The notes under the pieces: model-generated
Database searches by the model: none
What the model was told of the DNA's origin: nothing
Seen by the model: only the letters and a program-made list of their open reading frames with translations
NCBI GenBank assembly: GCA_016742095.1
Contig: JACVCJ010000002.1
Coordinates: forward strand, 97,309-161,308
Direction: 5' to 3'
Source of the DNA: Bacteroidia bacterium
Lineage (GTDB): Bacteria > Bacteroidota > Bacteroidia > CAIKAF01
DNA length: 64,000 bases
Position numbers and translations under genes: made by a program
Shown: one piece after another, positions 27,071-35,763 of the stretch
How the letters are laid out: the number at the start of each line of letters is the position of its first letter
How positions within the stretch are numbered: the stretch's first letter is position 1

Positions 27071-28354
27071 CTAATATCCGTATTTTTCTTTCCAGAGGCG
27101 TTTGAGGCGTTCGCGGTATTCATTTTCGATACGGTTGTTACCCGGCACGTAAAAGGCGCCGCCTTCCAGTCCCTGCGGCAGGAACTCCTGTTCCACGAAG
27201 TTCCCTTCGTAAGAGTGCGCATAGCCGTAATTATCGCCGTAGCCCATTTCCTTCATCAGTTTGGTAGGGGCATTGCGCAGGTGCAGGGGCACCGGCAGAT
27301 CGCCCGTTTGCCGCACACGTTCCTGGGCACTGTTGATGGCTTCGTACGCGGCATTGCTTTTGGCGGACACCGCCAGGTAAATGGCCGTGTTCGAAAGGAT
27401 GATACGGCTCTCCGGCCAGCCTACCGATTCCACCGCCTGGAAACAGTTGTTGGCCATGACCAGGGCCATGGGATTGGCCTGCCCGATGTCTTCGGCCGCC
27501 AGTATCAGCAGGCGCCGGGCAATAAAGCGCACGTCTTCCCCACCCTGTACCATGCGGGCCAGGTAATACACGGCTGCATTGGGGTCGCTGCCCCGGATGC
27601 TTTTGATAAAGGCCGAAATGATATCGTAATGCAGTTCGCCGTTCTTGTCGTAGGCCGCCAGGTTGGCCGCCACGGCCTGCTTCACTTCTTCGTTGGTAAT
27701 GCGTATCTCGTCGCGGTTGCGCTGTACTTCCACCGCCAGTTCCAGGGCATTGAGCAGTTTGCGGGCATCGCCGCCGGATATCTGCAGCAGGGCATCGGTC
27801 TCTTCCAGTTTTACCGGCAGTTTCGACAGTTCTTTGTCCTTTTCCAGCGCCTGTTTCAGGATAGCGATCAGTTCGTCCTTTCCGTGATGCTGCAGGGTAA
27901 ACACCTGGCAGCGGCTCAGGAGGGCGTTGATCACTTCGAACGAAGGATTTTCGGTAGTGGCGCCAATGAGCGTAATGGTACCCTTTTCCACGGCGCCAAG
28001 CAGGCTGTCCTGCTGACTTTTATTAAACCGGTGTATCTCGTCGATGAACAGCACGGGGCGTTTTCCCTGGGAAAAGAGGCCGGCTTTGGACGCGGTATCC
28101 AGCACCTCGCGCACTTCTTTTACGCCGCTGTTGATGGCGCTGAGCTGGTAAAAAGGCCGGTCGAAATACGAGGCCAGCATCAGGGCCAGCGTGGTCTTTC
28201 CCGTTCCGGGCGGGCCCCAGAAGATCATGGATGGCAGAATGCCGTTCTCGAGCATTAATCGTATGGGTTTACCGGGACCCAGCAGCTGCGACTGACCGAT
28301 GTACTCCTCTATGGTTTTGGGCCGCATTCGTTCGGCCAGCGGTTGTTCATTCAT
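27071..28354 (-). CDS. rarA: replication-associated recombination protein A (AAA+ ATPase)
   Basis: A 427-residue clamp-loader-like AAA+ ATPase (RarA/MgsA) acting at stalled replication forks. Walker A GPPGTGKTT is at about residues 47-55; Walker B LFIDEIHRFNKSQQD and sensor 1 GATTENPSFEV follow. The C-terminal MgsA domain has SDPNAAVYYLARMVQGGED and PLHLRNAPTKLMKEMGYG, diagnostic of the family. An ATG at 28381 would add nine residues; I chose 28354 because MNEQPLAERMRPKTI is the conserved beginning. It may be first in the cluster that continues with the lipoprotein genes. Confidence 0.97.
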   Translation of the reverse strand: MNEQPLAERMRPKTIEEYIGQSQLLGPGKPIRLMLENGILPSMIFWGPPGTGKTTLALMLASYFDRPFYQLSAINSGVKEVREVLDTASKAGLFSQGKRPVLFIDEIHRFNKSQQDSLLGAVEKGTITLIGATTENPSFEVINALLSRCQVFTLQHHGKDELIAILKQALEKDKELSKLPVKLEETDALLQISGGDARKLLNALELAVEVQRNRDEIRITNEEVKQAVAANLAAYDKNGELHYDIISAFIKSIRGSDPNAAVYYLARMVQGGEDVRFIARRLLILAAEDIGQANPMALVMANNCFQAVESVGWPESRIILSNTAIYLAVSAKSNAAYEAINSAQERVRQTGDLPVPLHLRNAPTKLMKEMGYGDNYGYAHSYEGNFVEQEFLPQGLEGGAFYVPGNNRIENEYRERLKRLWKEKYGY

Positions 28355-28446
28355 AAAAAGCACTCCTTTTCCATGCAGCATGGAATATTAAATTCGTAAA
28401 CTTTACGTTATCTTCGCAGAAATTAACGGTAAAATTACACCTAATA

Positions 28447-29358
28447 ATGGCGATATCGGTAAAAAACATCACAAAAATTTACGGGGAACAAAAAGCGCTC
28501 GACAACGTGAACTTCGAAGTAAAAACAGGCGAAGTGATCGGTTTCCTGGGGCCGAACGGGGCCGGTAAATCCACCATGATGAAAATTCTTACCTGCTACC
28601 TGCCCGCCAGTGCCGGCACAGCCAGTGTGAACGGTTACGACGTGGCCGGATCGCCCCAGGACGTAAAACGCTCCGTGGGTTACCTGCCCGAAAGCAACCC
28701 GCTGTATTTCGATATGTACGTGCGCGAGTACCTGGAATATGCCGCCGGCGTATACGGAGCCTCCAATGTACGTAAACGTGCCGATGAAATGATCGGCATC
28801 ACCGGTCTTTCGCCCGAACGTCATAAAAAGATCGGGGCCCTTTCCAAAGGGTACAAACAGCGTGTGGGACTGGCCCAGGCCATGATCCACAACCCCAGCG
28901 TGCTTATCCTGGACGAGCCCACTTCGGGCCTGGACCCCAACCAGCTGGTAGATATCCGCAACCTGATCACCGAACTGGGCAAGGAAAAGACCGTGATGCT
29001 CAGCACGCACATCATGCAGGAGGCCGAAGCCATGTGCAGCCGCATCCTCATCATCAACAAAGGCAACCTGGTGGCCGATAAGAGCACCGCCGAAATTACC
29101 CGCACGACCGGCAACCGCCAGGTGGTCCTGGTGGAGTTCGACAAACCCGTGACCGAGGGCGAACTGAAAAAGATAAAAGGCGTACAGCAGGTACTACATT
29201 CCGGCAATAACCGCTACGAGATCAGCGCTTCCGACAAGGAGGACATCCGCAGCCAGCTTTTTGCCTGGGCCGTGGAAAAGGGCCTTACCATACTTACCAT
29301 TGCCAAAAGCGACGTTAAACTCGAAGACGTGTTCCGCAACCTTACTGGTAAAAAATAA
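28447..29358 (+). CDS. gldA: gliding-motility ABC transporter ATPase
   Basis: A 303-residue ABC ATPase matching GldA, which with GldF and GldG is needed for gliding in Flavobacterium. Walker A GPNGAGKST (residues 35-43), signature LSKGYKQR (about 138-145), Walker B VLILDEPTSGLD (about 158-169), and a C-terminal extension of about 90 residues ending FRNLTGKK. The partner genes gldF and gldG lie 14 kb away at 43326, not adjacent. It is divergent from rarA and followed by a terminator. It could also be called simply a CcmA-type ATPase, but the gldFG genes in the same window support GldA. Confidence 0.9.
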   Translation: MAISVKNITKIYGEQKALDNVNFEVKTGEVIGFLGPNGAGKSTMMKILTCYLPASAGTASVNGYDVAGSPQDVKRSVGYLPESNPLYFDMYVREYLEYAAGVYGASNVRKRADEMIGITGLSPERHKKIGALSKGYKQRVGLAQAMIHNPSVLILDEPTSGLDPNQLVDIRNLITELGKEKTVMLSTHIMQEAEAMCSRILIINKGNLVADKSTAEITRTTGNRQVVLVEFDKPVTEGELKKIKGVQQVLHSGNNRYEISASDKEDIRSQLFAWAVEKGLTILTIAKSDVKLEDVFRNLTGKK

Positions 29359-29392
29359 ACCGGCTGCGGGGGGAACACAACCGGTTTCTTTT
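29355..29392 (+). terminator. terminator of gldA
   Basis: AAACCGG (beginning in the gldA stop codon) pairs with CCGGTTT across an 17-nt loop, followed by a T-rich stretch. Position fits the end of the gldA transcript. Confidence 0.6.
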
Positions 29393-29662
29393 GAATACTA
29401 AAGCTAAAAACGGGCCTAACAGGCCAGGAGTTCGGTAATGATTTCCTTTTTCATATACCTTTAGTTCGTTAGAGAGATAATTAAGTTATTGCAAAAAACG
29501 CGCCGGAATTTGCGTAAACCCGTTTTTTGTGCAGGACAAAAAGCGTACAATGCCCGGCGACCCGTTCTGTAAGCATTACAAGATTACGGGATAGTACACT
29601 CCTGTACAAAAAAGAATGGCGAAAGGGCTATTTCCCCGTGTGAATACGGCCGGAGTTAGGGC
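29359..29662. other. gene-poor stretch between gldA and gltA
   Basis: Apart from the gldA terminator and the micro-ORF, I see only an imperfect inverted repeat (GCAAAAAACG near 29493 and CGTTTTTTGTGC near 29521). No tRNA or known RNA was recognised. Confidence 0.5.
29416..29454 (-). CDS. possible 12-aa micro-ORF with overlapping terminator
   Basis: The 340 bp between gldA and the gltA terminator hold no ordinary gene. On the minus strand a short frame encodes MKKEIITELLAC and its TAG stop lies in the loop of a GGCCTGTTAGGCC hairpin that is followed by CG and five T, a terminator shape. An AAGGTAT spacer precedes the ATG. It could be a micro-peptide, a leader or a fragment. The support is only the coincidence of a clean start, tiny frame and terminator. 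Confidence 0.25.
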   Translation of the reverse strand: MKKEIITELLAC

Positions 29663-29712
29663 AAAAAAAAAGTCATCTCGTCTCGCTGTGAGCGAGACGA
29701 GACGACTTTCTC
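29663..29712 (-). terminator. strong terminator of gltA
   Basis: On the minus strand, AAAGTCGTCTCGTCTCGCT and its complement form a stem of about 19 bp with a 3-nt loop and two mismatches, followed by nine T. It lies 21 bp past the gltA stop codon. Confidence 0.92.
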
Positions 29713-29732
29713 AATTATGATAAGATCTAAGA

Positions 29733-31022
29733 TTATCCTCTTTCAGCGATGTTCACATAATCGCGTGTGGTAGCACCGGTATAGATCTGGCGGGGACGAC
29801 CGATCGGCTCTTTGTGATCGATCATTTCCTGCCACTGTGCGATCCAGCCCGGCAGACGACCCAGGGCGAACATCACGGTGAACATGTCCACCGGTATACC
29901 GAGGGCACGGTAAATGATACCGGAGTAGAAGTCCACGTTCGGGTACAGTTTACGTTCTACGAAGTATTCGTCGTTCAGGGCCACTTCTTCCAGTTTTTTG
30001 GCAATGTCCAGCACCGGATCGTGGATACCGAGTTTGTTCAGTACGTCGTCGCAGGCCTTTTTAATGATCCTGGCGCGCGGGTCGAAGTTCTTGTATACAC
30101 GGTGTCCGAAGCCCATGAGGCGGAACGGATCGTCTTTATCCTTGGCTTTGGCCACGAATTTCATTACGTCGCCGCCGTCGTTCCTGATCACGTCGAGCAT
30201 TTCGATCACGGCCTGGTTGGCACCGCCGTGCAGCGGACCCCAGAGAGCGATACAACCCGAAGCGATGGAACTGTACAGGTTGGCCTGTGAAGAACCTACG
30301 ATACGCACGGTAGAGGTAGAACAGTTCTGTTCGTGATCGGCGTGCAGGATCAGCAGTTTATCGAGGGCGCTGGTGATCACGGGATCTACTTCGTATTCCT
30401 GGCTGGGCAGGGAGAACATCATGTGCAGGAAGTTGTCCACGTAACCCAGGGAATTTTTCGGGTAAGCCACCGGGTGACCTACCGAGTTTTTATAGGCCCA
30501 TGCCGCGATCGTCGGGAATTTGGCCAGCAGACGTGTAATGGTAAGGTCTACCTGGTCTTTCGAACGATTGGGGTTCAGCGATTTAGGATAAAAAGTTGAC
30601 AGTGAGCAGGTAATGGAAGCGACTACGCCCATGGGGTGTGCATAGGTGGGGTATGCTTCGTAGAAACGTTTCATATCCTCGTGGATGAGGGTATGCATCT
30701 TAATTTTTTCGGCAAAGGCGTCCAGCTGCTCTTTGGTAGGCAGTTCGCCTTTTACCAGCAGGTAGGTCACTTCGAGGAAGTTACTTCTTTCGGCCAGTTG
30801 TTCGATCGGGTAACCGCGGTAACGTAAGATGCCTTCCTCGCCGTCCAGGAACGTAATAGCCGAAGAGGTAGCCCCGGTATTCTTGTAGCCTGAATCCAGT
30901 GTGATGTACCCTGTTTCCTGACGCAGGTTTGTAATATCGATCGCCTTTTCGTTTTCCGAACCAACCACCACCGGCAGCTGGAATGATTTCCCTTCGAGTA
31001 TCAATTCTGCTTTCTCTGACAT
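29733..31022 (-). CDS. gltA: citrate synthase
   Basis: A 429-residue type II citrate synthase condensing acetyl-CoA with oxaloacetate in the TCA cycle. Conserved segments: HADHEQNCSTSTVRIVGSS, ALWGPLHGGANQAV with the catalytic His, MGFGHRVYKNFDPRA with the second His, and VDFYSGIIYRALGIP with the catalytic Asp. The length matches gram-negative hexameric enzymes. It is monocistronic, ending at a strong hairpin terminator. The region between it and rpsO contains the divergent promoters. Confidence 0.98.
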   Translation of the reverse strand: MSEKAELILEGKSFQLPVVVGSENEKAIDITNLRQETGYITLDSGYKNTGATSSAITFLDGEEGILRYRGYPIEQLAERSNFLEVTYLLVKGELPTKEQLDAFAEKIKMHTLIHEDMKRFYEAYPTYAHPMGVVASITCSLSTFYPKSLNPNRSKDQVDLTITRLLAKFPTIAAWAYKNSVGHPVAYPKNSLGYVDNFLHMMFSLPSQEYEVDPVITSALDKLLILHADHEQNCSTSTVRIVGSSQANLYSSIASGCIALWGPLHGGANQAVIEMLDVIRNDGGDVMKFVAKAKDKDDPFRLMGFGHRVYKNFDPRARIIKKACDDVLNKLGIHDPVLDIAKKLEEVALNDEYFVERKLYPNVDFYSGIIYRALGIPVDMFTVMFALGRLPGWIAQWQEMIDHKEPIGRPRQIYTGATTRDYVNIAERG

Positions 31023-31159
31023 AAGCTATATATTATAATGAATGAATGCTGTATTTTCGGGGCGAAAAGTAAACATTTTTTTGAATGGAAAGTCTCAAAT
31101 CAAAAAGATTTTCCACCGGTTTCCGGGGAAAAAATCCAAAAAAGATTTTAAGTCAAATG

Positions 31160-31190
31160 TTTGGATTTTTAAAATAAGGTATTAACTTTG
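31160..31190 (+). promoter_or_regulatory. rpsO promoter (-33 and -7)
   Basis: TTTG at 31160-31163, a 19-bp spacer and TAACTTTG at 31183-31190 reproduce the complete Bacteroidota sigma-70 consensus (TTG, N19, TAnnTTTG). It stands 50 bp ahead of rpsO. Confidence 0.8.
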
Positions 31191-31239
31191 CAGCCCTAAA
31201 TCGAATAGGTAACAACTAATTAAGAAATATCATACTGAT

Positions 31240-31509
31240 ATGCATCTTACGACAGAAGCTAAAAAAGAGATCTTTAAAAATTTCGGCGGCACCGAAACCA
31301 ACACCGGTTCTGCAGAGGCGCAGATCGCCATGTTCACAGAGCGTATTACGCACCTGACCAATCACCTGAAACAACACCGTCAGGACTTTAATACAGAGCG
31401 CAGCCTGGTTAACCTGGTTGGTAAACGCAAACGCCTTCTTGCATATTTACGGAATAAAGACATCGAACGTTACAGGGCTATCCTGAAAAAGCTCGATCTT
31501 AGAAAATAA
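31240..31509 (+). CDS. rpsO: 30S ribosomal protein S15
   Basis: An 89-residue S15, binding 16S rRNA and organising the central domain of the small subunit. The segments [22 protein letters not shown], the [25 protein letters not shown] stretch and the ending [12 protein letters not shown] are unmistakable. Followed by a terminator and then pnp, the widespread rpsO-pnp order. In many bacteria S15 represses its own translation; no leader pseudoknot was traced here. Confidence 0.99.
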   Translation: MHLTTEAKKEIFKNFGGTETNTGSAEAQIAMFTERITHLTNHLKQHRQDFNTERSLVNLVGKRKRLLAYLRNKDIERYRAILKKLDLRK

Positions 31510-31525
31510 GAGAAAGAATTGATGA

Positions 31526-31562
31526 GAAGGCAGTTTTTACAAATTGCCTTTTCTTTTTTTTT
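31526..31562 (+). terminator. terminator between rpsO and pnp
   Basis: AAGGCAGTTT pairs with AAATTGCCTT (one G-U pair) around a 4-nt loop, followed by a T-rich run of about 12. It may attenuate read-through into pnp. Confidence 0.8.
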
Positions 31563-31583
31563 ACAAAACTGATACTATTCACA

Positions 31584-33770
31584 ATGAATTTAGAAGCGAT
31601 ATCACACACATTTGAAACCGTTCCGGGACTGAGTATTACCCTGGAAACCGGCAAGCTCGCCCGTCAGGCCGACGGTGCGGTCCTGCTCCGCCAGGGGAAC
31701 ACCCTGCTGCTGGCTACCGTGGTAGCTGCCAAAGAGGCCCGCGAAGGCCAGGACTTTTTCCCGCTTACCGTTGAATACCGCGAAAAATTTGCATCCACCG
31801 GTCGTTTTCCCGGCGGCTTCCTGAAACGTGAAGGTCGTCCCAGCGATCATGAGGTACTGGTATCACGCCTCATCGACCGCGCGCTGCGTCCCCTGTTCCC
31901 CGAAGATTATTTCTGCGAGGTACAGGTATTCGTTCAGCTCGTTTCTGCCGATCCGCATACACAACCCGATGCCCTGGCCGGACTGGCTGCTTCTGCTGCC
32001 CTCGCCGTTTCGGATATACCGTTCAACGGTCCCATCTCCGAAGTACGCGTTGCCAAGATCGACGGTAAACTGGTGATCAACCCCGTTGCCGAAGACCTGG
32101 AAAGATCCACCATCGACATGATCGTGGCCGGTTCTGCCAAAAACATCCTGATGGTAGAAGGCGAAATGAAAGAAATTTCCGAAGCCGAAATGGTAGAAGC
32201 TATCGCTTTTGCCCACGAAGCCATCAAAGTACAGTGCCAGGCGCAGCTCGACCTCGCCGCCCGTGTGGAAAAAGCACAGGTAAAACGCGAGATCGACGCC
32301 TTCCCGCACAACGAAGAGCTTCGCAGCCGTATGCGCAGCGAACTGTACGATAAAATTTACACGGTTTTCTCCGGAAACACCGCCAAACACGAGCGCCGCG
32401 ATGCCATCAAGGCCATCAAAGACGAGTTCAAGGCTCAGTTTAGCGAAGAAGAACTGGAAGAGATCGCTCCGCTGATCAGCAAATACTACGGCGACCTGGA
32501 ATGGGAAGCTGCCCGTAACATGACCCTGAGCACGCGTAAACGTCTCGACGGCCGTGCTCTCGACGAAGTTCGCCCCATCTGGATCGAGCCCGACTACCTG
32601 CCTTCGGCACACGGTTCAGCCCTGTTCACCCGTGGTGAGACCCAGTCGCTGACCACCGTTACCCTAGGTACCAAACTGGACGAGCAACTCATCGATCAGC
32701 CCCGTAACCAGGGCACCGAGCGTTTCCTGCTGCACTACAACTTCCCTCCCTTCTCTACCGGTGAAGCCAAGCCTATGCGTGGCGTGAGCCGCCGCGAGAT
32801 CGGTCACGGTAACCTGGCCCAGCGCGCGCTTAAAAATACACTGAAAGAGGCTGATAAAAACCCGTACACCGTACGTATCGTTTCCGATATTCTCGAATCC
32901 AACGGTTCTTCCTCTATGGCTACCGTATGTGCCGGTTCACTGGCCCTGCACGATGCCGGTATCAAACTGAAGCACCACGTTTCGGGTATCGCTATGGGCC
33001 TGATCACCGACAACAGCGGTAACTACGCCATCCTGTCCGACATCCTCGGCGACGAAGATCACCTGGGCGATATGGACTTTAAAGTATGCGGAAGCGCCAA
33101 CGGTATCACCGCCTGCCAGATGGACATCAAAGTAGACGGACTTTCCATGCAGATCCTGACCGAAGCCCTCGATCAGGCCCGCAGAGGCCGCCTGCACATC
33201 CTCAACAAGATGATCGAGGCGCAGCCGGCTCCGCGTGAAGATTACAAAGACTTCGTTCCGCGTATCGAACGTATCGAAATTCATAAAGATTTCATTGGTG
33301 CCGTTATCGGTCCCGGCGGAAAAATTATCCAGGATATCCAGGCTACCACCAATACCATTATCACCATCGAAGAGGTGGACGGCAAAGGTATCGTGGAGAT
33401 CGCGTCGAGCGACAAAGCCGGTATCCAGGCTGCCCTGACCCGCATCAAAGGCATCACTGCCGTTCCGGAAGTGGGCGATGTATATCCTGCCAAAGTAGTT
33501 TCGAACGTCGACTTCGGTTCCTTCGTAGAGTTCCTGCCCGGCAAACAGGGTCTGGTTCACATCTCTGAACTGGCCTGGGAACGCGTTGCCAAAAGCGACG
33601 ACGTGGTAAAAGTAGGCGACGTGATCGAAGTGAAACTGATCGGCGTAGACGAAAAAACCGGTAAATTCAAACTCAGCCGCAAAGTACTCCTTCCGAAGCC
33701 CGAAAGAGCCGAGAAAGACAGAGCACCCCGCGTTGAAAAAGAAAAACCGGCCACTCCGAACGAAAACTAA
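31584..33770 (+). CDS. pnp: polyribonucleotide nucleotidyltransferase
   Basis: A 728-residue phosphorolytic 3'-5' exoribonuclease of RNA turnover. Two RNase PH domains (about 1-210 and 300-535), a helical linker, a KH domain (about 552-615, with [14 protein letters not shown]) and an S1 domain (about 620-695, [20 protein letters not shown]). The tail is charged and low in complexity, as in other Bacteroidota. It follows rpsO and has its own strong terminator. Catalytic residues of the second PH core lie in [17 protein letters not shown]. Confidence 0.99.
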   Translation: MNLEAISHTFETVPGLSITLETGKLARQADGAVLLRQGNTLLLATVVAAKEAREGQDFFPLTVEYREKFASTGRFPGGFLKREGRPSDHEVLVSRLIDRALRPLFPEDYFCEVQVFVQLVSADPHTQPDALAGLAASAALAVSDIPFNGPISEVRVAKIDGKLVINPVAEDLERSTIDMIVAGSAKNILMVEGEMKEISEAEMVEAIAFAHEAIKVQCQAQLDLAARVEKAQVKREIDAFPHNEELRSRMRSELYDKIYTVFSGNTAKHERRDAIKAIKDEFKAQFSEEELEEIAPLISKYYGDLEWEAARNMTLSTRKRLDGRALDEVRPIWIEPDYLPSAHGSALFTRGETQSLTTVTLGTKLDEQLIDQPRNQGTERFLLHYNFPPFSTGEAKPMRGVSRREIGHGNLAQRALKNTLKEADKNPYTVRIVSDILESNGSSSMATVCAGSLALHDAGIKLKHHVSGIAMGLITDNSGNYAILSDILGDEDHLGDMDFKVCGSANGITACQMDIKVDGLSMQILTEALDQARRGRLHILNKMIEAQPAPREDYKDFVPRIERIEIHKDFIGAVIGPGGKIIQDIQATTNTIITIEEVDGKGIVEIASSDKAGIQAALTRIKGITAVPEVGDVYPAKVVSNVDFGSFVEFLPGKQGLVHISELAWERVAKSDDVVKVGDVIEVKLIGVDEKTGKFKLSRKVLLPKPERAEKDRAPRVEKEKPATPNEN

Positions 33771-33791
33771 AATTTAGTTCAATCATTATAG

Positions 33792-33827
33792 AAAAAAGAG
33801 AATCACTGTAGGGTGGTTCTCTTTTTT
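33792..33827 (+). terminator. terminator of pnp
   Basis: AAAAAAGAGAA(T)CAC pairs with GTG(G)TTCTCTTTTTT around a short loop, ending in a run of six T. It begins 22 bp past the pnp stop. Confidence 0.85.
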
Positions 33828-33840
33828 AGTATAGAGTAGC

Positions 33841-33965
33841 GAGTAATGAGCCAGGACTGACGCGTTCTTTCGCTGACGCAACACAAGCGCCCTCGTTTGT
33901 TATTCTTATTCTTCCACGCTTTACACGGACTTCGGACTCAATTCTTCGGACTCCGGACTACTCCT
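33841..33965. repeat. dispersed element with AGTCCG array, second copy
   Basis: GAGTAATGAGCCAGGACTGA to CGCTGACGCA (33841-33880) and CGGACTTCGGACT plus CTTCGGACTCCGGACTA (33926-33960) repeat the arrangement at 13611-13735. Its last part is translated as the end of the methyltransferase gene. Confidence 0.75.
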
Positions 33966-34690
33966 ACCCGCACAAACACCGGAAACTCCACGTCCAAGTA
34001 CTCCGCATTGCCCCAGGCGGCCTGCAGGGGTTCGCGGATGAGCAGCAGCGGATCGGCTTCGTTGGCGCGTTTATAATGCTGCACAGCCGACCAGGTGTCC
34101 AGGTAGCCCAGCAGCTGTTCCATGGTCCAGCGGAAACGCATGCGGAAGGGCGGCACCTCTTTTTCTTCGAAAGGGAAAGGGACCGTTTCATAGGATTCGT
34201 CGATATAATGCCGCTCCGGGTCCCAGAAGGGGCCTACCGTACCCGTGTAGAACTCATCGATCACCACGTTCAGCACAGGTGTGATGCGGATCAGTCCGTA
34301 ACCGGCCACCACAAGTAAAGCACCGGGCCGGGCCACCCGACGCACTTCGGCATAAAAACGGTCGAAGTTGAACCAGTGAATGGCCTGTGCCACCGTGATC
34401 ATATCCACGCTCTGTGCTTCAAAATCCGTGCTTTCGGCAGCCTGTTGCGAGTAGTGAATATTCGGCAGCGGCAGTGCATTTTTCAGCTGATTCTCACTGA
34501 TATCCGTAGCCAGCACCCGGCCAAAATACGGCGCCAGGGCGGCGGCCAGCTGTCCGTTGCCCGTACCGCAGTCCCAGAGCGTACCCGGGTGTACGGCCAG
34601 GTCGCGCAGAAAAGCGATGAGCTCCGGCGGGTAAGCCGGTCTGAAGCGGGCATAAGCCGCGGCATGTCCTGAAAAATTATCTTTCATCAT
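33938..34690 (-). CDS. class I SAM-dependent methyltransferase
   Basis: A 250-residue Rossmann-fold methyltransferase with motif I DCGTGNGQLAAALAPYF (about residues 40-56), the Asp/Glu loop ATDISENQLKNA and the post-I segment MITVAQAIHWFNFDRFYAEV, close to UbiE-like and 'class I' small-molecule methyltransferases. The acceptor is unknown. The gene starts five bases after the VOC gene on the same strand. Its last codons (VVRSPKN) and the stop TGA are encoded by the AGTCCG array, so the original C-terminus may have been replaced by a repeat insertion. Confidence 0.88.
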   Translation of the reverse strand: MMKDNFSGHAAAYARFRPAYPPELIAFLRDLAVHPGTLWDCGTGNGQLAAALAPYFGRVLATDISENQLKNALPLPNIHYSQQAAESTDFEAQSVDMITVAQAIHWFNFDRFYAEVRRVARPGALLVVAGYGLIRITPVLNVVIDEFYTGTVGPFWDPERHYIDESYETVPFPFEEKEVPPFRMRFRWTMEQLLGYLDTWSAVQHYKRANEADPLLLIREPLQAAWGNAEYLDVEFPVFVRVGVVRSPKN

Positions 34691-34695
34691 CCTGT

Positions 34696-35124
34696 TTATT
34701 TATGTCCGGGCATATTTCCGGCGGCATCGGGCAGCGCAAACGGGTTATAGGCCAGTTCCCAGTAGTTGCCCTCCGGGTCGGCGATATAACCGCTGTATCC
34801 GCCCCAGAAAACCTTTTCCGGACGCTTTACGATCTGTACGTTGCGGGTTTCGAGTTCCCCGAACAGGGCATCCACTTCGGCTTCGGAACGCAGGTTATGG
34901 GCCAGCGTAACCCGGCGGAAACCTGTTCCGGCAGCCGGCACTCCGATGTCCGCGGCCAGTTCCGTTGCGGGGTACAGGCCCAGGATGCAACCGTTCAGGT
35001 GGAAGAAAACGATGCCTTCGCTATCGGTCTTTTCCGGCGTCCAGCCCAGTTTTTCCGTGTACCATTCCTTCATGGCCTGCAGGTCATCTACTCCCAGTGT
35101 AATAAAGCTGATGCGTTGTTCCAT
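34696..35124 (-). CDS. VOC/glyoxalase-family protein
   Basis: A 142-residue vicinal oxygen chelate protein with two beta-alpha-beta modules: FITLGVDDLQAMKEWYTEKLGW (about 6-27) and RVTLAHNLRSEAEVDALFGEL with IADPEGNYWELAYNPF (about 115-130). The family includes glyoxalase I, bleomycin-resistance and dioxygenase proteins; the Glu of YWELAY is a metal ligand candidate. Substrate unknown. It starts the two-gene minus-strand unit with the methyltransferase and is divergent from coaD. Confidence 0.9.
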   Translation of the reverse strand: MEQRISFITLGVDDLQAMKEWYTEKLGWTPEKTDSEGIVFFHLNGCILGLYPATELAADIGVPAAGTGFRRVTLAHNLRSEAEVDALFGELETRNVQIVKRPEKVFWGGYSGYIADPEGNYWELAYNPFALPDAAGNMPGHK

Positions 35125-35220
35125 GTACGTGCGTTTCTTACAAAGATACGGCCTGCCCCGGATATCCGCCCTGTGCCTGTGCTAAAAATTTCGTACACTT
35201 GTATTTCACAAAGCACGAAC

Positions 35221-35697
35221 ATGAGTACGAGCAAAAAGATCGCCGTTTTTCCCGGCACCTTCGATCCGGTAACGGCCGGGCATGAATCCATGGTTTTACG
35301 CAGCCTGCATTTATTTGATGAGATCGTGGTGGCCATCGGTCACAATGCGTCCAAACCCAGCGGCTATTTCACGCTGGAACAGCGCATTATGTTCCTGGAA
35401 AAGACCTTTGTGGATTATCCGGCCGTGCGTATCGCCAAGTACGAAGGGCTCACCACCGAGTTCTGCAAACAGATCGGGGCCCGTTTTATACTGCGGGGAC
35501 TGCGTTCTTCCACCGATTTCGAGTACGAGCGTAACATTGCCCAGGCCAATAACGCCCTGGTGCCTGAGATCGAGACCGTGTTCATTATCTCGTCGCCTGG
35601 TCTTTCGGCCATCAATTCCAGCATTGTACGCGATATTCACCGCCACGGGGGCGATGTGCGGCAGTTCCTGCCCACGGCTATCCACGAATGGTTTTAG
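35221..35697 (+). CDS. coaD: phosphopantetheine adenylyltransferase
   Basis: A 158-residue CoA biosynthesis enzyme joining ATP and 4'-phosphopantetheine to make dephospho-CoA. PGTFDPVTAGHESM contains the (T/H)xGH nucleotide motif, and FIISSPGLSAINSSIVRDI carries the ISSxxR-type motif. The ILRGLRSSTDFEYE segment is also conserved. Length is exact for the family. An open frame extends far upstream, but ATG 35221 matches the family N-terminus. Confidence 0.97.
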   Translation: MSTSKKIAVFPGTFDPVTAGHESMVLRSLHLFDEIVVAIGHNASKPSGYFTLEQRIMFLEKTFVDYPAVRIAKYEGLTTEFCKQIGARFILRGLRSSTDFEYERNIAQANNALVPEIETVFIISSPGLSAINSSIVRDIHRHGGDVRQFLPTAIHEWF

Positions 35698-35720
35698 CGT
35701 AAAAATTGTTAAGCAGTACC

Positions 35721-35728
35721 TAAATTTG
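35721..35728 (+). promoter_or_regulatory. -7 box for the gene at 35764
   Basis: TAAATTTG matches TAnnTTTG and ends 35 bp before the start codon. Confidence 0.5.
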
Positions 35729-35763
35729 TATCGAAAACCGGTCCCAAACCGTTAACAAAGTAT

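Noticed and set aside
31863..33560. Antisense frames over pnp
   Set aside because: They lie opposite a certain gene, with antisense composition and no start context.
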